Source: Distichodus sexfasciatus
Lineage: Eukaryota; Chordata; Actinopteri; Characiformes; Distichodontidae
NCBI GenBank assembly: GCA_032718565.1
Contig: JAVGVS010000004.1
Location: forward strand, 7,913,814 to 7,977,813
Reading direction: 5' to 3'
Length of the DNA: 64,000 nucleotides
Shown here: one piece after another, positions 46,601-54,872 of the stretch
How positions within the stretch are numbered: the first letter of the stretch is position 1
Layout: each line of letters begins with the position of its first letter
Position numbers and translations under genes: made by a program
The notes under the pieces: generated by a model
Told to the model about the DNA's origin: nothing
The model's input: the letters and a program-made list of their open reading frames with translations, nothing else
Databases searched by the model: none

Positions 46601-46949
46601 ACTCGTTTCCGAAAGTAAAACTGCTTCAGGGTTTACCTGTTCTACCTGTTCAGCGCTCAAGCTGGAATCACAACTTTGGCACTACTTGGGCTGGACAAAG
46701 TGACCTCAAATCAATGTCAATATCTCGTGTGCTCACCTTGTCCTCCAGCTGCTTGACGCGTTTGCGCAGTGCCGTGTTCTCCCTCTCGGTGTCGCGCAGT
46801 CGCTTCTTGATGTCCTCGTAGGCAGTGACCAGGGCAAAGTGTGACGCCACCGACTCGTCTCCCGAACACACCGCCACCGGGCTCTCCACCACGTACTCAG
46901 TCTCATGCTTCAGGATACAGATGTCGTCATCCACCAGTGGAGACTCCAT
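37818..46949 (-). CDS. azi2: AZI2 (NAP1), TBK1-binding adaptor protein
   Basis: Six coding exons were joined on the minus strand: 46949-46737, 45779-45663, 45211-45112, 42439-42297, 40562-40432 and 38161-37818, about 349 residues against roughly 390 in human. The N-terminus has MESPLVDDDICIL and then SGDESVASHFALVTAYED, the signature of AZI2/NAP1 and its relative TBKBP1. Coiled-coil heptads follow through the middle exons. Residues about 193-228 (YEEVFEEMKHLH..TAQSQLMRKI) match the TBK1-binding domain shared with TANK and TBKBP1. The C-terminal exon is Pro/Ser-rich and keeps the GSLEDGSW motif. AZI2 is a cytosolic adaptor that activates TBK1/IKK-epsilon in interferon and NF-kB signalling and binds autophagy receptors through its N-terminal region. 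Position next to cmc1, in convergent orientation, supports AZI2 over TBKBP1. The exon 5/6 junction is one phase off with the simplest donor; see that exon. A small exon could be missing there. Confidence 0.94.
38290..38590. repeat. imperfect (GT)n / GTGAGTAAAT minisatellite in azi2 intron
   Basis: About 300 bp of TGTGTG mixed with AAGTGAATGAGTGAG-like units. The long His/Thr-rich ORFs that cross it on the minus strand are artefacts of the repeat. Confidence 0.93.
39506..39537. repeat. (GT)n microsatellite
   Basis: A GT run in azi2 intron sequence. Confidence 0.93.
39640..39908. repeat. dispersed repeat with CCTAACCCTAACCCTAACC core
   Basis: The sequence runs from GTCTTGTATTACTATCTTCG through a short CTAACC run (39727-39755) to GGGGACAAAAGGTCCCCACA. 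Its GTGAGGTCC and GTCCCCACAA edges suggest an interspersed element of a kind common in fish; the class is not assigned. Confidence 0.6.
39935..40288. repeat. CACACA / CTTTGTCTC(A/G)CACGC minisatellite in azi2 intron
   Basis: About ten units of roughly 25-38 bp alternate a (CA)n run with CTTTGTCTCGCACGC or CTTTGTCTCACACGC. All the ORFs of 60-142 codons crossing it are repeat artefacts. Confidence 0.95.
40432..40562 (-). CDS. azi2: azi2 exon 6, TBK1-binding domain
   Basis: The acceptor GTGCAG precedes 40562 and the donor GTCAGC follows. It encodes AVFVMKTYEEVFEEMKHLHT and LVTAQSQLMRKIRDK, the TBK1-binding helix region. The exon opens with the third base of a codon, so it needs two bases from the upstream exon. 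Confidence 0.92.
40579..40608. repeat. (CA)n microsatellite abutting azi2 exon 6 acceptor
   Basis: A CA run (TG on the gene strand) ends about 16 bases upstream of the exon 6 acceptor. Confidence 0.93.
41203..41755 (-). mobile_element. Tc1/mariner element, one end lost, with decayed transposase
   Basis: The left terminus CACTATACTGGCAAAAGTAT and GGGACGCC resemble fish Tc1 ends; no matching right end was found. Minus-strand frames contain GPLVPVKGTLNASANQEIL and, in another frame, VEELD, pieces of a Tc1 transposase with frameshifts. Confidence 0.8.
41350..41700 (-). pseudogene. Tc1 transposase pseudogene
   Basis: Segments of the DDE-transposase C-terminal half can be read in at least two frames (GPLVPVKGTLNA; CSNMTAHQCTKP; VEELD...LNPKE-like). 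Frameshifts and a lost start make it non-functional. It lies in azi2 intron 5, in the same orientation as azi2. Confidence 0.72.
41880..42030 (+). mobile_element. LINE-like 3' tail with (AATTC)n end
   Basis: The tail reads TTTCGTTGTACCTGTGACAA, then TGACAATAAAGACATTC, and ends in AATTC repeats. This is a common tail structure of fish non-LTR elements. Confidence 0.65.
42297..42439 (-). CDS. azi2: azi2 exon 5, coiled coil
   Basis: The acceptor TCCTCAG precedes 42439. It encodes VMKSLNETQDYWQVKRGSTE followed by LQIHTLQEELDRLRVENSHL, strongly helical. The first possible donor leaves phase 0, but exon 6 needs two extra bases. The donor sits in a GT run (CAG|GTGTGTGTG), so shifting it by two bases to 42295 restores the frame and gives Q-V-A-V at the junction. 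A skipped small exon is the alternative. Confidence 0.88.
42493..43525 (-). mobile_element. tRNA-derived SINE (family A) split by a long-TIR element
   Basis: The tail half (GAACACAGCACAGCGCACAG, GTGACCTCTGCATTTGAGTC) and the head half (GGGAGCAGTGCTTGGAGACG, CCCCAGATCATGGGGCCAAC, CTGCTACCAATCCCC) are joined by removing 42580-43360. Confidence 0.88.
42580..43356. mobile_element. long-TIR transposon, nearly palindromic
   Basis: The left arm TAGAGAGACTTTAGTGGCAA runs about 215 bp and reappears inverted at about 43140-43356 (ending TTGACAGTAAAGTCTCTCCATA). A second inverted pair, GAGGGAATTGTAC...GAATGTTCAGGTTTGACTC (in pieces), lies at 43014-43133. The flanks CATCCGTG and TATCCGTG suggest an 8-9 bp target duplication. 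There is no transposase. Confidence 0.88.
43553..43622 (-). mobile_element. fragment of tRNA-like SINE (family B)
   Basis: TATCCCGGAAACTTACGGGC and CAAGGCGGGGA match the 3' part of the family B SINEs at 48510 and 61200. Confidence 0.6.
43623..45017. mobile_element. hAT-like element with GATACCACTTTTT ends and long internal inverted repeat
   Basis: The left end TAGAAAGGTCACGATACCAC pairs with the inverse of GTGGTATCGGCCCATCTCTA. Blocks at 43740-43960 recur inverted at 44690-44920. The centre holds a module also present, inverted, at about 49085-49600 and partly at 36600-36720. No convincing target-site duplication was found. Confidence 0.8.
45112..45211 (-). CDS. azi2: azi2 exon 4, coiled coil
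   Basis: The acceptor TTGTAG precedes 45211 and the donor GTACAC follows 45112. It encodes KKEWAESERRLMEQLQAKEL and EVLQLKSELETSQ, an uninterrupted heptad pattern. It ends one base into a codon that exon 5 completes as Val. Confidence 0.95.
45395..45570. mobile_element. MITE family A fragment
   Basis: It contains ACGATGTCTGATCAGTGTTT and TCATTTTGGATCAATGCTAT. Confidence 0.5.
45663..45779 (-). CDS. azi2: azi2 exon 3
   Basis: The acceptor TGTTCAG precedes 45779 and the donor GTAGAC follows. It encodes 39 residues including QYMNKAFSAYRGIYMEKKDL, equivalent to the conserved NKAY-x-AYRE segment of AZI2. Phase 0 at both ends. Confidence 0.94.
45824..46361. mobile_element. Harbinger-like MITE with TAA target duplication
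   Basis: The ends GGCCTCTTTCACACAGACG and the inverse of CGCCTGTATAGATGGGGCC are imperfect inverted repeats flanked by TAA on both sides (45821-45823 and 46362-46364). A 3-bp TAA duplication suggests the PIF/Harbinger superfamily. Confidence 0.72.
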
Positions 46950-46956
46950 GCTGGAA
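46737..46956 (-). CDS. azi2: azi2 exon 2 with start codon
   Basis: Translation starts at 46949 (MESPLVDDDI). The exon begins at 46956 after a GT-rich acceptor ending GGGTAG, leaving seven nucleotides of leader, and ends before GTGAGC. It encodes 71 residues including the SGDESVASHFALVTAYED block. The start is chosen because the DDICIL motif follows at once, as in the family. Confidence 0.96.
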
Positions 46957-47037
46957 CTACCCACCCACACACCCACACACACAAGCGAGAAAAGGTTACG
47001 GCTACATGGCACGCTACAAGGACAACAAGGTGTGTAA

Positions 47038-47200
47038 ACCACAAGTTTCATCAGAATATGATACCATATTGATTCAGTGGACAATGATTCAATGTCTGCC
47101 ACAATCACGAAGTCTGCTATGATATGATTTCCATTTAATTCAACTCAGGAGCCAGCGATCAGACAATACTAAAGTATCATTTGACATTTTCTCTAGAGTT
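47038..47200. mobile_element. MITE family A fragment
   Basis: It contains ACAAGTTTCATCAGAATATG, GATTTCCATTTAATTCAACT and CAGGAGCCAGCGATCAGACA. Confidence 0.55.
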
Positions 47201-47227
47201 ATGGCCCACCTTAGCCTGTATTATTTA

Positions 47228-47461
47228 GGCCAGTTGGTAACGTAACAGTTAGGGAGTTCGCCCCGTGATCAAAAGGTTGCCACTCTGAATCCCGGAACGG
47301 GTAAAGGTACCACTGAGGTGCTCATGAGCAAGGTCCTGGGGAGCTGATCATGTCAGCTGCCCACTGCTCCTTCACAAACGGGTCAAATGCAGAGGTCACA
47401 TTTCGTTGCGGTGCACTGTGTGCTGTGCTGTGATCACGATGACAAATAACCACTCACAATT
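47228..47461 (+). mobile_element. tRNA-derived SINE (family A), near full length
   Basis: The head GGTAACGTAACAGTTAGGGA, a box-B-like segment, then GTAAAGGTACCACTGAGGTG and GTGCACTGTGTGCTGTGCTG are all present. The tail ends in CACTCACAATT. Confidence 0.92.
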
Positions 47462-47479
47462 AATAAAAGTTGTGACTAA

Positions 47480-47830
47480 AACATCCATTCAACCCAATGA
47501 ACCCAAAGCATCAATCCTTAATAAAAACATTGACCAGACATCATACAGATTGTAACGTCACTTTATATTGAACAGGAAGTCAACATATGACATTGGCTCA
47601 TATCAATCACCTGGTCCAAAACTGAACTGAAAGGAAACTGGATCATAGCAGACTTTGTGATATCGGCACATGTTGAATCGCTGTCTGCTGAATCATCTTA
47701 CAATAATACTGGTGATTTACACTCCAGTTACAATACGTGTGATGTCTGATCTTTGTTTTCATTTTGAACTGATGCTATAGACTCATTGGTCATTGAAACC
47801 AATGTACTGATGTATTATTCCACCCCTAAG
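47480..47830. mobile_element. MITE family A copy
   Basis: It carries AAAAACATTGACCAGACATC, CATACAGATTGTAACGTCAC and, near the right, GATGTCTGATCTTTGTTTTC. Confidence 0.6.
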
Positions 47831-48505
47831 CAGATTTCTCATAAGAGCAAACCAACTCTGTTCGACAGAATCTCATCTCATGAGATATTCAAAGGTATTT
47901 TTGCAAGCCGTCATCTTCTCTTAATACCCCAAAGGTTCATAAGTAGATTGCAAAATCTGACTCGGTCTGAGTGAACGCCAGATCTTGCAAGAAGAGCTTA
48001 ATGACTGCATATAAAACTCTCCTTAGAGTGTCTCGACGAGTGTGGGGAGAGCAGAAAGCTTCACTAGATCAGGTTCAAGATCAGGTTACGTCAATCCCAC
48101 GTTTCATAAACACATCCAAGAGTTTTCACAGCGTTTTTTTCAATCTGAGAAGAACAGAGGATCACAATAAAACAATATACTGTAAATTAGAGTTCTGTTA
48201 ATAAATGATAAATCAAAGAGACTTCAGACCTTAATCTCCCACAAAATCATATTGCTATGGAGTATTTATTGGCCAGGAAATCTTATCTACAGTCAATGAC
48301 AATATTGTAAACAGGATCCATAAAACATATATTATGGACAGACATTCAACCTGGTCTCCTGTTATCTGCACACAGTCGTGTATTTGTCAGTGTAAAGTTA
48401 TAACAACAGCGAGAATTTGGGAACAACATGAAGGGTGAAGGAGTCAGGAGGCTGTAAACCTATTCTAAGACTGTAAACATGCTCAACTATTAATCATTCA
48501 TTAAC
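47831..48505. other. azi2 intron 1, nothing recognised
   Basis: No exon, RNA gene or clear repeat was recognised. Confidence 0.35.
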
Positions 48506-48509
48506 TCAT

Positions 48510-50335
48510 TCGTTCATTATCTGAATTGAACTGTTTAATCCCAAGTGGGGTCGCGGGAGGGACCGGAGCCCACCCCGGGAATTTACAGGCGCAAGGCAGG
48601 GACCAATCCTGGGTAGGCACTAACATACCACAGGGCAATCACACACTCATTCACATCTAGGGATGTCACGATTAACCGGTTTCGCGATTAACCACGATTT
48701 AAAACGGCACGGTTAATTAATCGTAAAGGCTCCTCAACACCGTGTTTCTGTTGGCGCTCTTAAAAACGTAGATTATAACAGTGCTATTAACAGATTGGTG
48801 GGACTCGCCCGGAACGAAAACGTTTCACCACCAGGGTTGCACTTGTGCTAGAAACACAGACTGTCCAATCAGCGAATGACGGCTCACTTGACCACGCTAA
48901 ACAATGGCAGAGGAAAAAACTGAAAACGCTTTATTTCCACCAAAGAAGCAATTGAAGTCTGCCATACAGAGAATACAAATCAATTCTTAGATGCATCGTA
49001 ACTTGAGAATGTGCCCGGATAGTCAGCATCAGCAGCAGGAGGAGGAGGAAGACAGAGAAGTCCAGCACGGCGCGGACGCCGACACACACACACACACACA
49101 GCTGAAACGATTATTTGAATAATTCTATTACAAAAAATGGTCGAGGCAATTTTTCCAGAATCGAAGCTTTGTTTAACTCATTTCACTCACTAGTGCATGC
49201 GCCGCTTGTGTTTCACATAGACGCTTATTAATGATGCACTATGTTTTTAGAGGCATGATCAAGACAAGACCTGATCCCTCAGTATGTGAAAGTATTCGTG
49301 AGATATTCCGTGCACAAAACAGAAGTAAACACGTAAAACCCCATAAATTACATGTTTGCAATGTAAACACGCGCCCTGTGTTTGTGAACGCACGAGCACC
49401 CACGATAATGCCATTACTCGCTAAAACGCTCAGTTTAAGCATCCCCTTTATTAGAGACAAAACGCATATGTAGCTGATAAATAACCACAATAACAGCATT
49501 CTACAATACAGCCGTTTACTGAGACTTTCCCATGGATTTTCCATAGTTTATTCCGTAATGCGCGCTCAACGCTTTATTGTGACACAGCGCCAAAGGGCGC
49601 GGAGGGGTTTGTGGGAAATGTAGTTAGCCTTTCTCTTCCAGAAAGGCCAAAAGCAGCTCATTTTATAGGCCAAATTGGTTCAAAATGACCAAAAACTTAA
49701 GCATTTCTTAATTTTCAATTACTCAGATTTTTTTAACTTCAATTTTATGTTATAGTGTAATCAATAGGAAAGAAGAAATAGAGAAAATGTATTTATCAAA
49801 AAATGTTATTCTATATTCTGATGGATACCGAACGGATAAAGAAGTGTAAGAAGCTTAAATTTAATTATAAAGAAAAACTTTATTTTTGTTTTCACTATGA
49901 TGCATCACTGTTTACATTATTATGTTCCAAAAGGCACTATCCATTTGTTTATGTTCCATTTATGAACAGTATTGTTTGTTTATGGTTTTTGTGTCTTTTT
50001 TAAAAAAAGACAGCAGTAAATAAAAGGTAAAAACCTCTAAAGAATGTGATTGTCTACATTGTGAAATAATCGTGAAACCGTGATTATTTCCCAGATGGTA
50101 ATCGTGCCATCAAAATCTATAATCGTGACATCCCTATTCACATCTTACGGGCCTATTTAGGGTTGTCGGTTAACCTACAGCATGCTTTTGGACTGTGGGA
50201 GGAAACCCAAGTGAAGACGGGAAGAGCGTGCAAACTCCACACAGAAAGGCCCTACGGCCGTCCCCGGGGTTCAAACCCAAAACCTTCTCATTGTGAAGCG
50301 GTAGTGTTAACCACTGCGCCACCGTGCCGCCCTGC
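48510..50335 (-). mobile_element. tRNA-like SINE (family B) split by a 1.48-kb hAT
   Basis: On the minus strand the head GGCGGCACGGTGGCGCAGTG (box A-like) and GGGTTTGAACCC (box B-like) precede GTTTGCACGCTCTTCCC and a tail TTCCCGGGGTGGGCTCCGGT. The insert 48658-50136 interrupts it. Confidence 0.9.
48658..50136. mobile_element. hAT element with TAGGGATGTCACGA ends
   Basis: The ends TAGGGATGTCACGATTAA and ATAATCGTGACATCCCTA are inverse over at least 14 bp. The flanks are a perfect 8-bp duplication TTCACATC (48650-48657 and 50137-50144). The inside (about 49085-49600) carries the module also found in 43623-45017. No transposase ORF is recognisable. Confidence 0.95.
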
Positions 50336-50883
50336 TCAACTATTAAAGCTGGGATATTTTTCTCTAATGAAAGAGTGTACGTTTTTGCGATTTTTAAACA
50401 ATTGGAAGAAAACACACCGAGATGTAGTGGCAGACTGGACGGAGTCACATGACTAGTAGGTATTTTAGAAGACAGTACATGAACACACAATGGACAGTAA
50501 CAGAATTGTTTTAAGTATATACAGAACTTAAAAATACGGGAAAACTCGAATCTCGGTTTTGGTTAATTGCTCAGTCATACTGCTTTATATGTAATTTTAT
50601 GTAAGTGACACTGCAAAAGCTTAAACCTTGAATTAATACATGACCATTTTGCTTATTCTATGCCAACATGATGCAGGTTTGTGTCACCATCAATAGCCAT
50701 CATTTTTGTCATTCAAAATCGTTGAGAACTGCCTGTGGAAAACAAGCAAATCAAAGTACTGAACTTCAGACTGAGTGAAATATTTCCTGCAACAACTAAC
50801 CGTCACTAATAGCAGCAACACAAACATTCAAGTGCCATTCCTATTAGATACTTCAGGTTTTTTTTTAAAACTTAAGTAGCATT

Positions 50884-51118
50884 CTGGGGCAGTTGGTAGC
50901 GTAACAGTTAGGGTTTTCTCCCCCGTGATCAGAAGGTCGCTGGTTCGAATCCTGGACTGGTAAAGGTACTGAGGTACCCATGGGCAAGGTACAGTCCCCA
51001 AGCACTGCTCCCTGGGTGCTACCCGTGTCAGCTGCCCACTGCTTCTTCACAGATGGTCAAAGGCAGAGGTCACAGTTCCTTGTGCTGTGTTCACAATGAC
51101 AAAATAATCACTCGCTCA
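50884..51118 (+). mobile_element. tRNA-derived SINE (family A), near full length
   Basis: It has GGGGCAGTTGGTAGCGTAAC, box-B-like GCTGGTTCGAATCC, GTAAAGGTACTGAGGTACCC and GTGCTGTGTTCACAATGAC. It is one of the most complete copies. Confidence 0.93.
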
Positions 51119-51625
51119 TTCTAATGGGAGACTTTCATCATTTACTGGGAAGATTTGATCTTTGTAAAGAATCTTTACTTTCACTTCAGCTGATAATGCA
51201 GTTTGGCTGCTGCACGCCAAAGAGAAAGAGAAAGAGAAAGCATGACAGGAACAAAGTGACAGCGAAGGGACTATGGAGATGGGTTTATTTGCCAAGCAGG
51301 TTAAAAAAATTGCTGCCGGTCATTAGTGTCTCTCTAGTAAAGACACTAAACAATTAATAAATATATAAAATACTGGGACAAAGATAAAATACAGAGACAT
51401 GGGGGATGGCAGAGAACAAAAGACAAGCATCACAACCCAACCTCTAGCACCGCAACATAAACGAGACAGAAGTGTGTGTTTGTGTGTGAGTGATGAGTGG
51501 ATTTTTAATAACCCTACTCGGATTTGGAACACGACCCAGCAGCTCGACGCGCCTCCGAGTGTAGATTTGGGACGCAGCCCGGAGCTGCGCTACAACAACA
51601 AGCCGTTACACGGGACAAAACTCAC

Positions 51626-51860
51626 CGGATTATCGGTCAGTGCGCGCTCAGAATGACAGCATGGAGCATGATCAGCGTGCAGCTCTCAGCACGGCAGCGT
51701 CCAGCTCGCTCGGCAGCGCCCAAAACACCAGAACATCCGCGACGCGCACAAAACACACACCAGGAAGTAAAACCGCCGCGGTGACGCGACACTTCCGCCG
51801 GAAACTGGGCGCAACAAAAAAAAATAGCGCGCTGCTGTTGCCCAGAGACGGCGAGGTGAT
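51626..51860 (-). promoter_or_regulatory. azi2 CpG-rich promoter and probable non-coding exon 1
   Basis: The region is much richer in CpG than its surroundings. ACTTCCGCCGGAAAC at 51791-51805 contains two back-to-back ETS cores, and GTGACGCG next to it is CRE-like. On the minus strand CCG|GTGAGT at 51626/51625 is a good splice donor that could join a 5' untranslated exon to the acceptor at 46956. The exon 1 start is unknown. Confidence 0.6.
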
Positions 51861-52018
51861 GCACGTCATAAATACTATCCAATAATACCTACCTATCCAA
51901 TGCAACCAAAAACCCCGAGTTCACCTCATTTATACTGGGTTTTAATCAGCACCTCATCATCCTAAACACTAGATAAACATGAATGAAAGCTGTGGGGATT
52001 ACATTTTTTTATTTTTCA

Positions 52019-52098
52019 ATAATAATAATAATAATAATTATTATTATTATTATTAATATTATTAATATTATTATTATTATTTATTATTATTATTATTC
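52019..52098. repeat. (AAT)n/(ATT)n microsatellite, inverted halves
   Basis: A run of AAT units is followed directly by ATT units, making an AT-rich palindrome. Confidence 0.95.
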
Positions 52099-52099
52099 C

Positions 52100-52910
52100 A
52101 TACATAGAATGCTGTCCATAGTGCTTGCTATTAAGTTTTTTTTTTAAAGCACATAAATGAATTAAAAGAAATGTAAACATAAAGACAGGATTATTAGGAA
52201 AGTCTAAAACTTAAATATAATTTAAAGGGGAGACATAGAGATGATATAAATAAAAATAAAGAAATATTAAAAGCCAGGGTAAAGAAATAAGTTTGCAAAA
52301 GATTTTTGAAAACAGAAAATTAGCTCAGCTTCTCGGCCGGTGGTGTGCTCAGTTGTGTTGGTGCATCATGACTAAATACTGCTTTCTCCACTAGTTTTTT
52401 TCTTTTACTATGGAAGTAAATTTGCTATGTTCAGAATTTAGCATGTGAAGATCTGAGATTTTGTGTTAAAAAGATTTTGAGATTCTCAAGGTCTGGTCCT
52501 GTGTAAAGTACAGTACATAACGACAGACACCAGGTAGCGCCACAGCACAGCGTTACTCGTGTCTACATGGAAGAATATTTTACAATATTTAATATCGCAC
52601 CAAACCCAACATGAGAAATGTTGCGATCTGACACCAAGCCTTTCCGGCCACAGTTTGTCATAATTAAAATGTTGAAATGTGGGAAAATACACACTTTGCA
52701 GTTTTCTTGAACCTCACAGTCAGCTTTAGATCTTAGTGAGATTAGCTGAAGCAGATGATGGTCAGATAGTATACTTTTAATTGTATTATAGGGTATATTA
52801 TAGCATTGAAAGAGACATAAAATCTCATTGCGTCTTCTCTCATGACAAGACTGTCTGTGGTGGCCAATTACAAATACTGTATCAAAAACATGAGTCTAAC
52901 AGAGCATTAG
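52100..52910. other. intergenic, nothing recognised
   Basis: AT-rich sequence upstream of azi2 with no recognisable exon or repeat. Confidence 0.35.
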
Positions 52911-52914
52911 GAGG

Positions 52915-53455
52915 TTTAGCTTTTTGCACTGCCGCTACTTATTTGCACAACCACTGAACATTGAATGTACATCACTGGTCACCATCTAACTAATTGTATC
53001 TGCACAAATTATTGAAAAGTCTGTATTGCACAGACTCTAGTTGTCCAATGCTGTTATAATATCTGCACGAACTTAAATGTCAGACTTTTTTAAGAGATGC
53101 TGTTTTATTAATAGACTGAATATAGAATTTTTCATATTGAAACTGTTACTTACCTCACGCACATTCCGTGTAAAAGTCAATTTCCACTTTTGTAGGTTAA
53201 TACTGCATCCAAATTGTCTCTCTTTGAACTTCTTTTTCTAGTTCTAGTTTAAAGTTTATATTTAATACTCCATTTCTAGTCTAAAGTGTATATTTTGTAT
53301 TCTATTTATATATTGTTTATTACATGTGCTTTATTTGTTCGTTGTTCCCTGTTTCATGTTGCACTGTGAAAACTGGAGCCATGTTGTCTCGTCTCTCTGT
53401 ATATCTGTACAGTATATAGCAGAGATGACAAAGTTTACTTTGACTTTTGACTTTG
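52915..53455 (+). mobile_element. LINE 3'-UTR tail (same family as 25490-25925)
   Basis: It matches the other copy through TTTGCACTGCCGCTACTTAT, CACATTCCGTGTAAAAGTC, CATGTTGCACTGTGAAAACT and AGCAGAGATGACAAAGTTTA, with a terminal TTTGACTTTTGAC. Confidence 0.82.
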
Positions 53456-54170
53456 AGCTTGTCAGACAAATAGCAAATACCTTTCAGAGTTTACAGGGTT
53501 AAATGTAAAAACACCACATTATATTTTACTTAAGAGGATTTAGCTCCAGAGTATGACTGTGGACCTTTGTTATGTTGAGAAACTTGTAGAAAGGAGCTCC
53601 TGAAATAAAACCTCATGTACAAGCTGATCACACTGTGTAAATCCTCATAAAGTCTTTGATAGCAAGACCTGGACACTGTTCAAGTGCAGACTGCTTTGGT
53701 TTAAAAAGCTGTGAACAAGCGCTGGGATGAATGCTGGATAATGTTTGGATCTCAGCGTTTATCAAAGGTGATCTAAGTGACAAAAAGGAAGTTTATGATA
53801 ACAATCTAAGAATTGCAACTTTACTCATGTTTTTTCATATCAGTGTAGGTGCAAAGATGGAAATGAGACTTTCAGCTATTTAACGGGAGCTGCATATTGA
53901 AAGGCAACAAAAATGTCCTTTTCTGCTCTTTAATATACAGCTCCTATCCTGTCATAAAGTTGCATAAAGTGTTGTGCTGTATTTTGAACCACTTCACACT
54001 GGCATTGCTGCCATGTCATCTTGGCAACCAGCTTAATCTTGTCAAAGCCCTTGACCAGCTCAAACCAGAAATGTCTAACATGCAGCAAACTATTATTTAC
54101 TCGAGTGAGATCTGTATGTGTCTGATGCTTGATGTGGGTTTGAAGAAGGACAAGCCAAAGTAAGTCAGAA
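53456..54170. other. intergenic, nothing recognised
   Basis: The 88-codon ORF at 53897-54163 has no recognisable domain and is probably fortuitous. Confidence 0.35.
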
Positions 54171-54175
54171 AAATA

Positions 54176-54181
54176 TTTATT
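54176..54181 (-). terminator. possible poly(A) signal of the TLDc gene
   Basis: AATAAA on the minus strand, about 560 nt downstream of the TAA stop. Confidence 0.45.
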
Positions 54182-54736
54182 TTTATGAAACCTGAATTAT
54201 AGACAGTGCCGGCACTGCTTCCATTAAAAAAAAGAAAATATTTAGCAATAAAAGAATATTTTAATGTGTAATTGTATAAAACTGTACAGATCAAAGTGAA
54301 ATTCCATTTAAAAATCCTTTTCTGTAGTTGGTGACAGATAACTGTTGCCAGTAGGAATGTAAACAGCATGGAGTTCTAGTGCTTTCTAAAGAGAAGCGTG
54401 AAGAAACACTTTGGTTAATCGTGCTGGAGCTCCACACTTTAGTGCACATTAACACACAGTCTTGGTAGTGTCAAAAATGTCAAGGAAAATGCCTTAGTTT
54501 CCTATCACAGAGACCGCATGCCATCACCGCCTACTCTTGCTCTCGTAACGGACAGCAGCAGGATTTCTGTACCACAAAACCCCCAACGGCCACAAGTCTT
54601 GCCTCGACCTGTCTGGCCTCATTGTTTGGCGATGCTCTGAGCGCTCGGCTTCACTTCCCGGGCAGGAAAGTCAGGTTTTTAGCGGTCACATTAAAGCGTG
54701 AAAATGACAGAAAGTTTCCAAGCATGAGTGCTGTTT

Positions 54737-54872
54737 TTACTGGAAGGTCCACACCTCCAGAGTCTGGATGATGAAGTCATGTTGGGGGGACAGAGGCTGG
54801 TTGTGGAAGGTGTTGCAGGAGAAAGTGGACCCCCGGCACAAGTCAGCGTCCAGCCACAGGCCAAACGGTCCA
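54737..54872 (-). CDS. TLDc gene exon 7 with stop
   Basis: The acceptor CTTACAG precedes 54872. It encodes GPFGLWLDADLCRGSTFSC through LEVWTFQ and TAA at 54739-54737. It completes the split Gly codon from exon 6. Confidence 0.96.

Noticed and set aside
46737..46949. Alternative assignment as TBKBP1/SINTBAD
   Set aside because: TBKBP1 shares the DD-I-IL start and ASHFAL block, but SGDESVASHFALVTAYED and convergence with cmc1 fit AZI2 better.
50884..51118. Possible tRNA gene from box A- and box B-like sequence
   Set aside because: It is the head of a SINE repeated about ten times; no cloverleaf with intact acceptor and anticodon stems was apparent.
53897..54163. 88-codon ORF downstream of the TLDc gene
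   Set aside because: No domain, antisense to the probable 3' UTR direction of the TLDc gene, no splice or start context supporting a gene.
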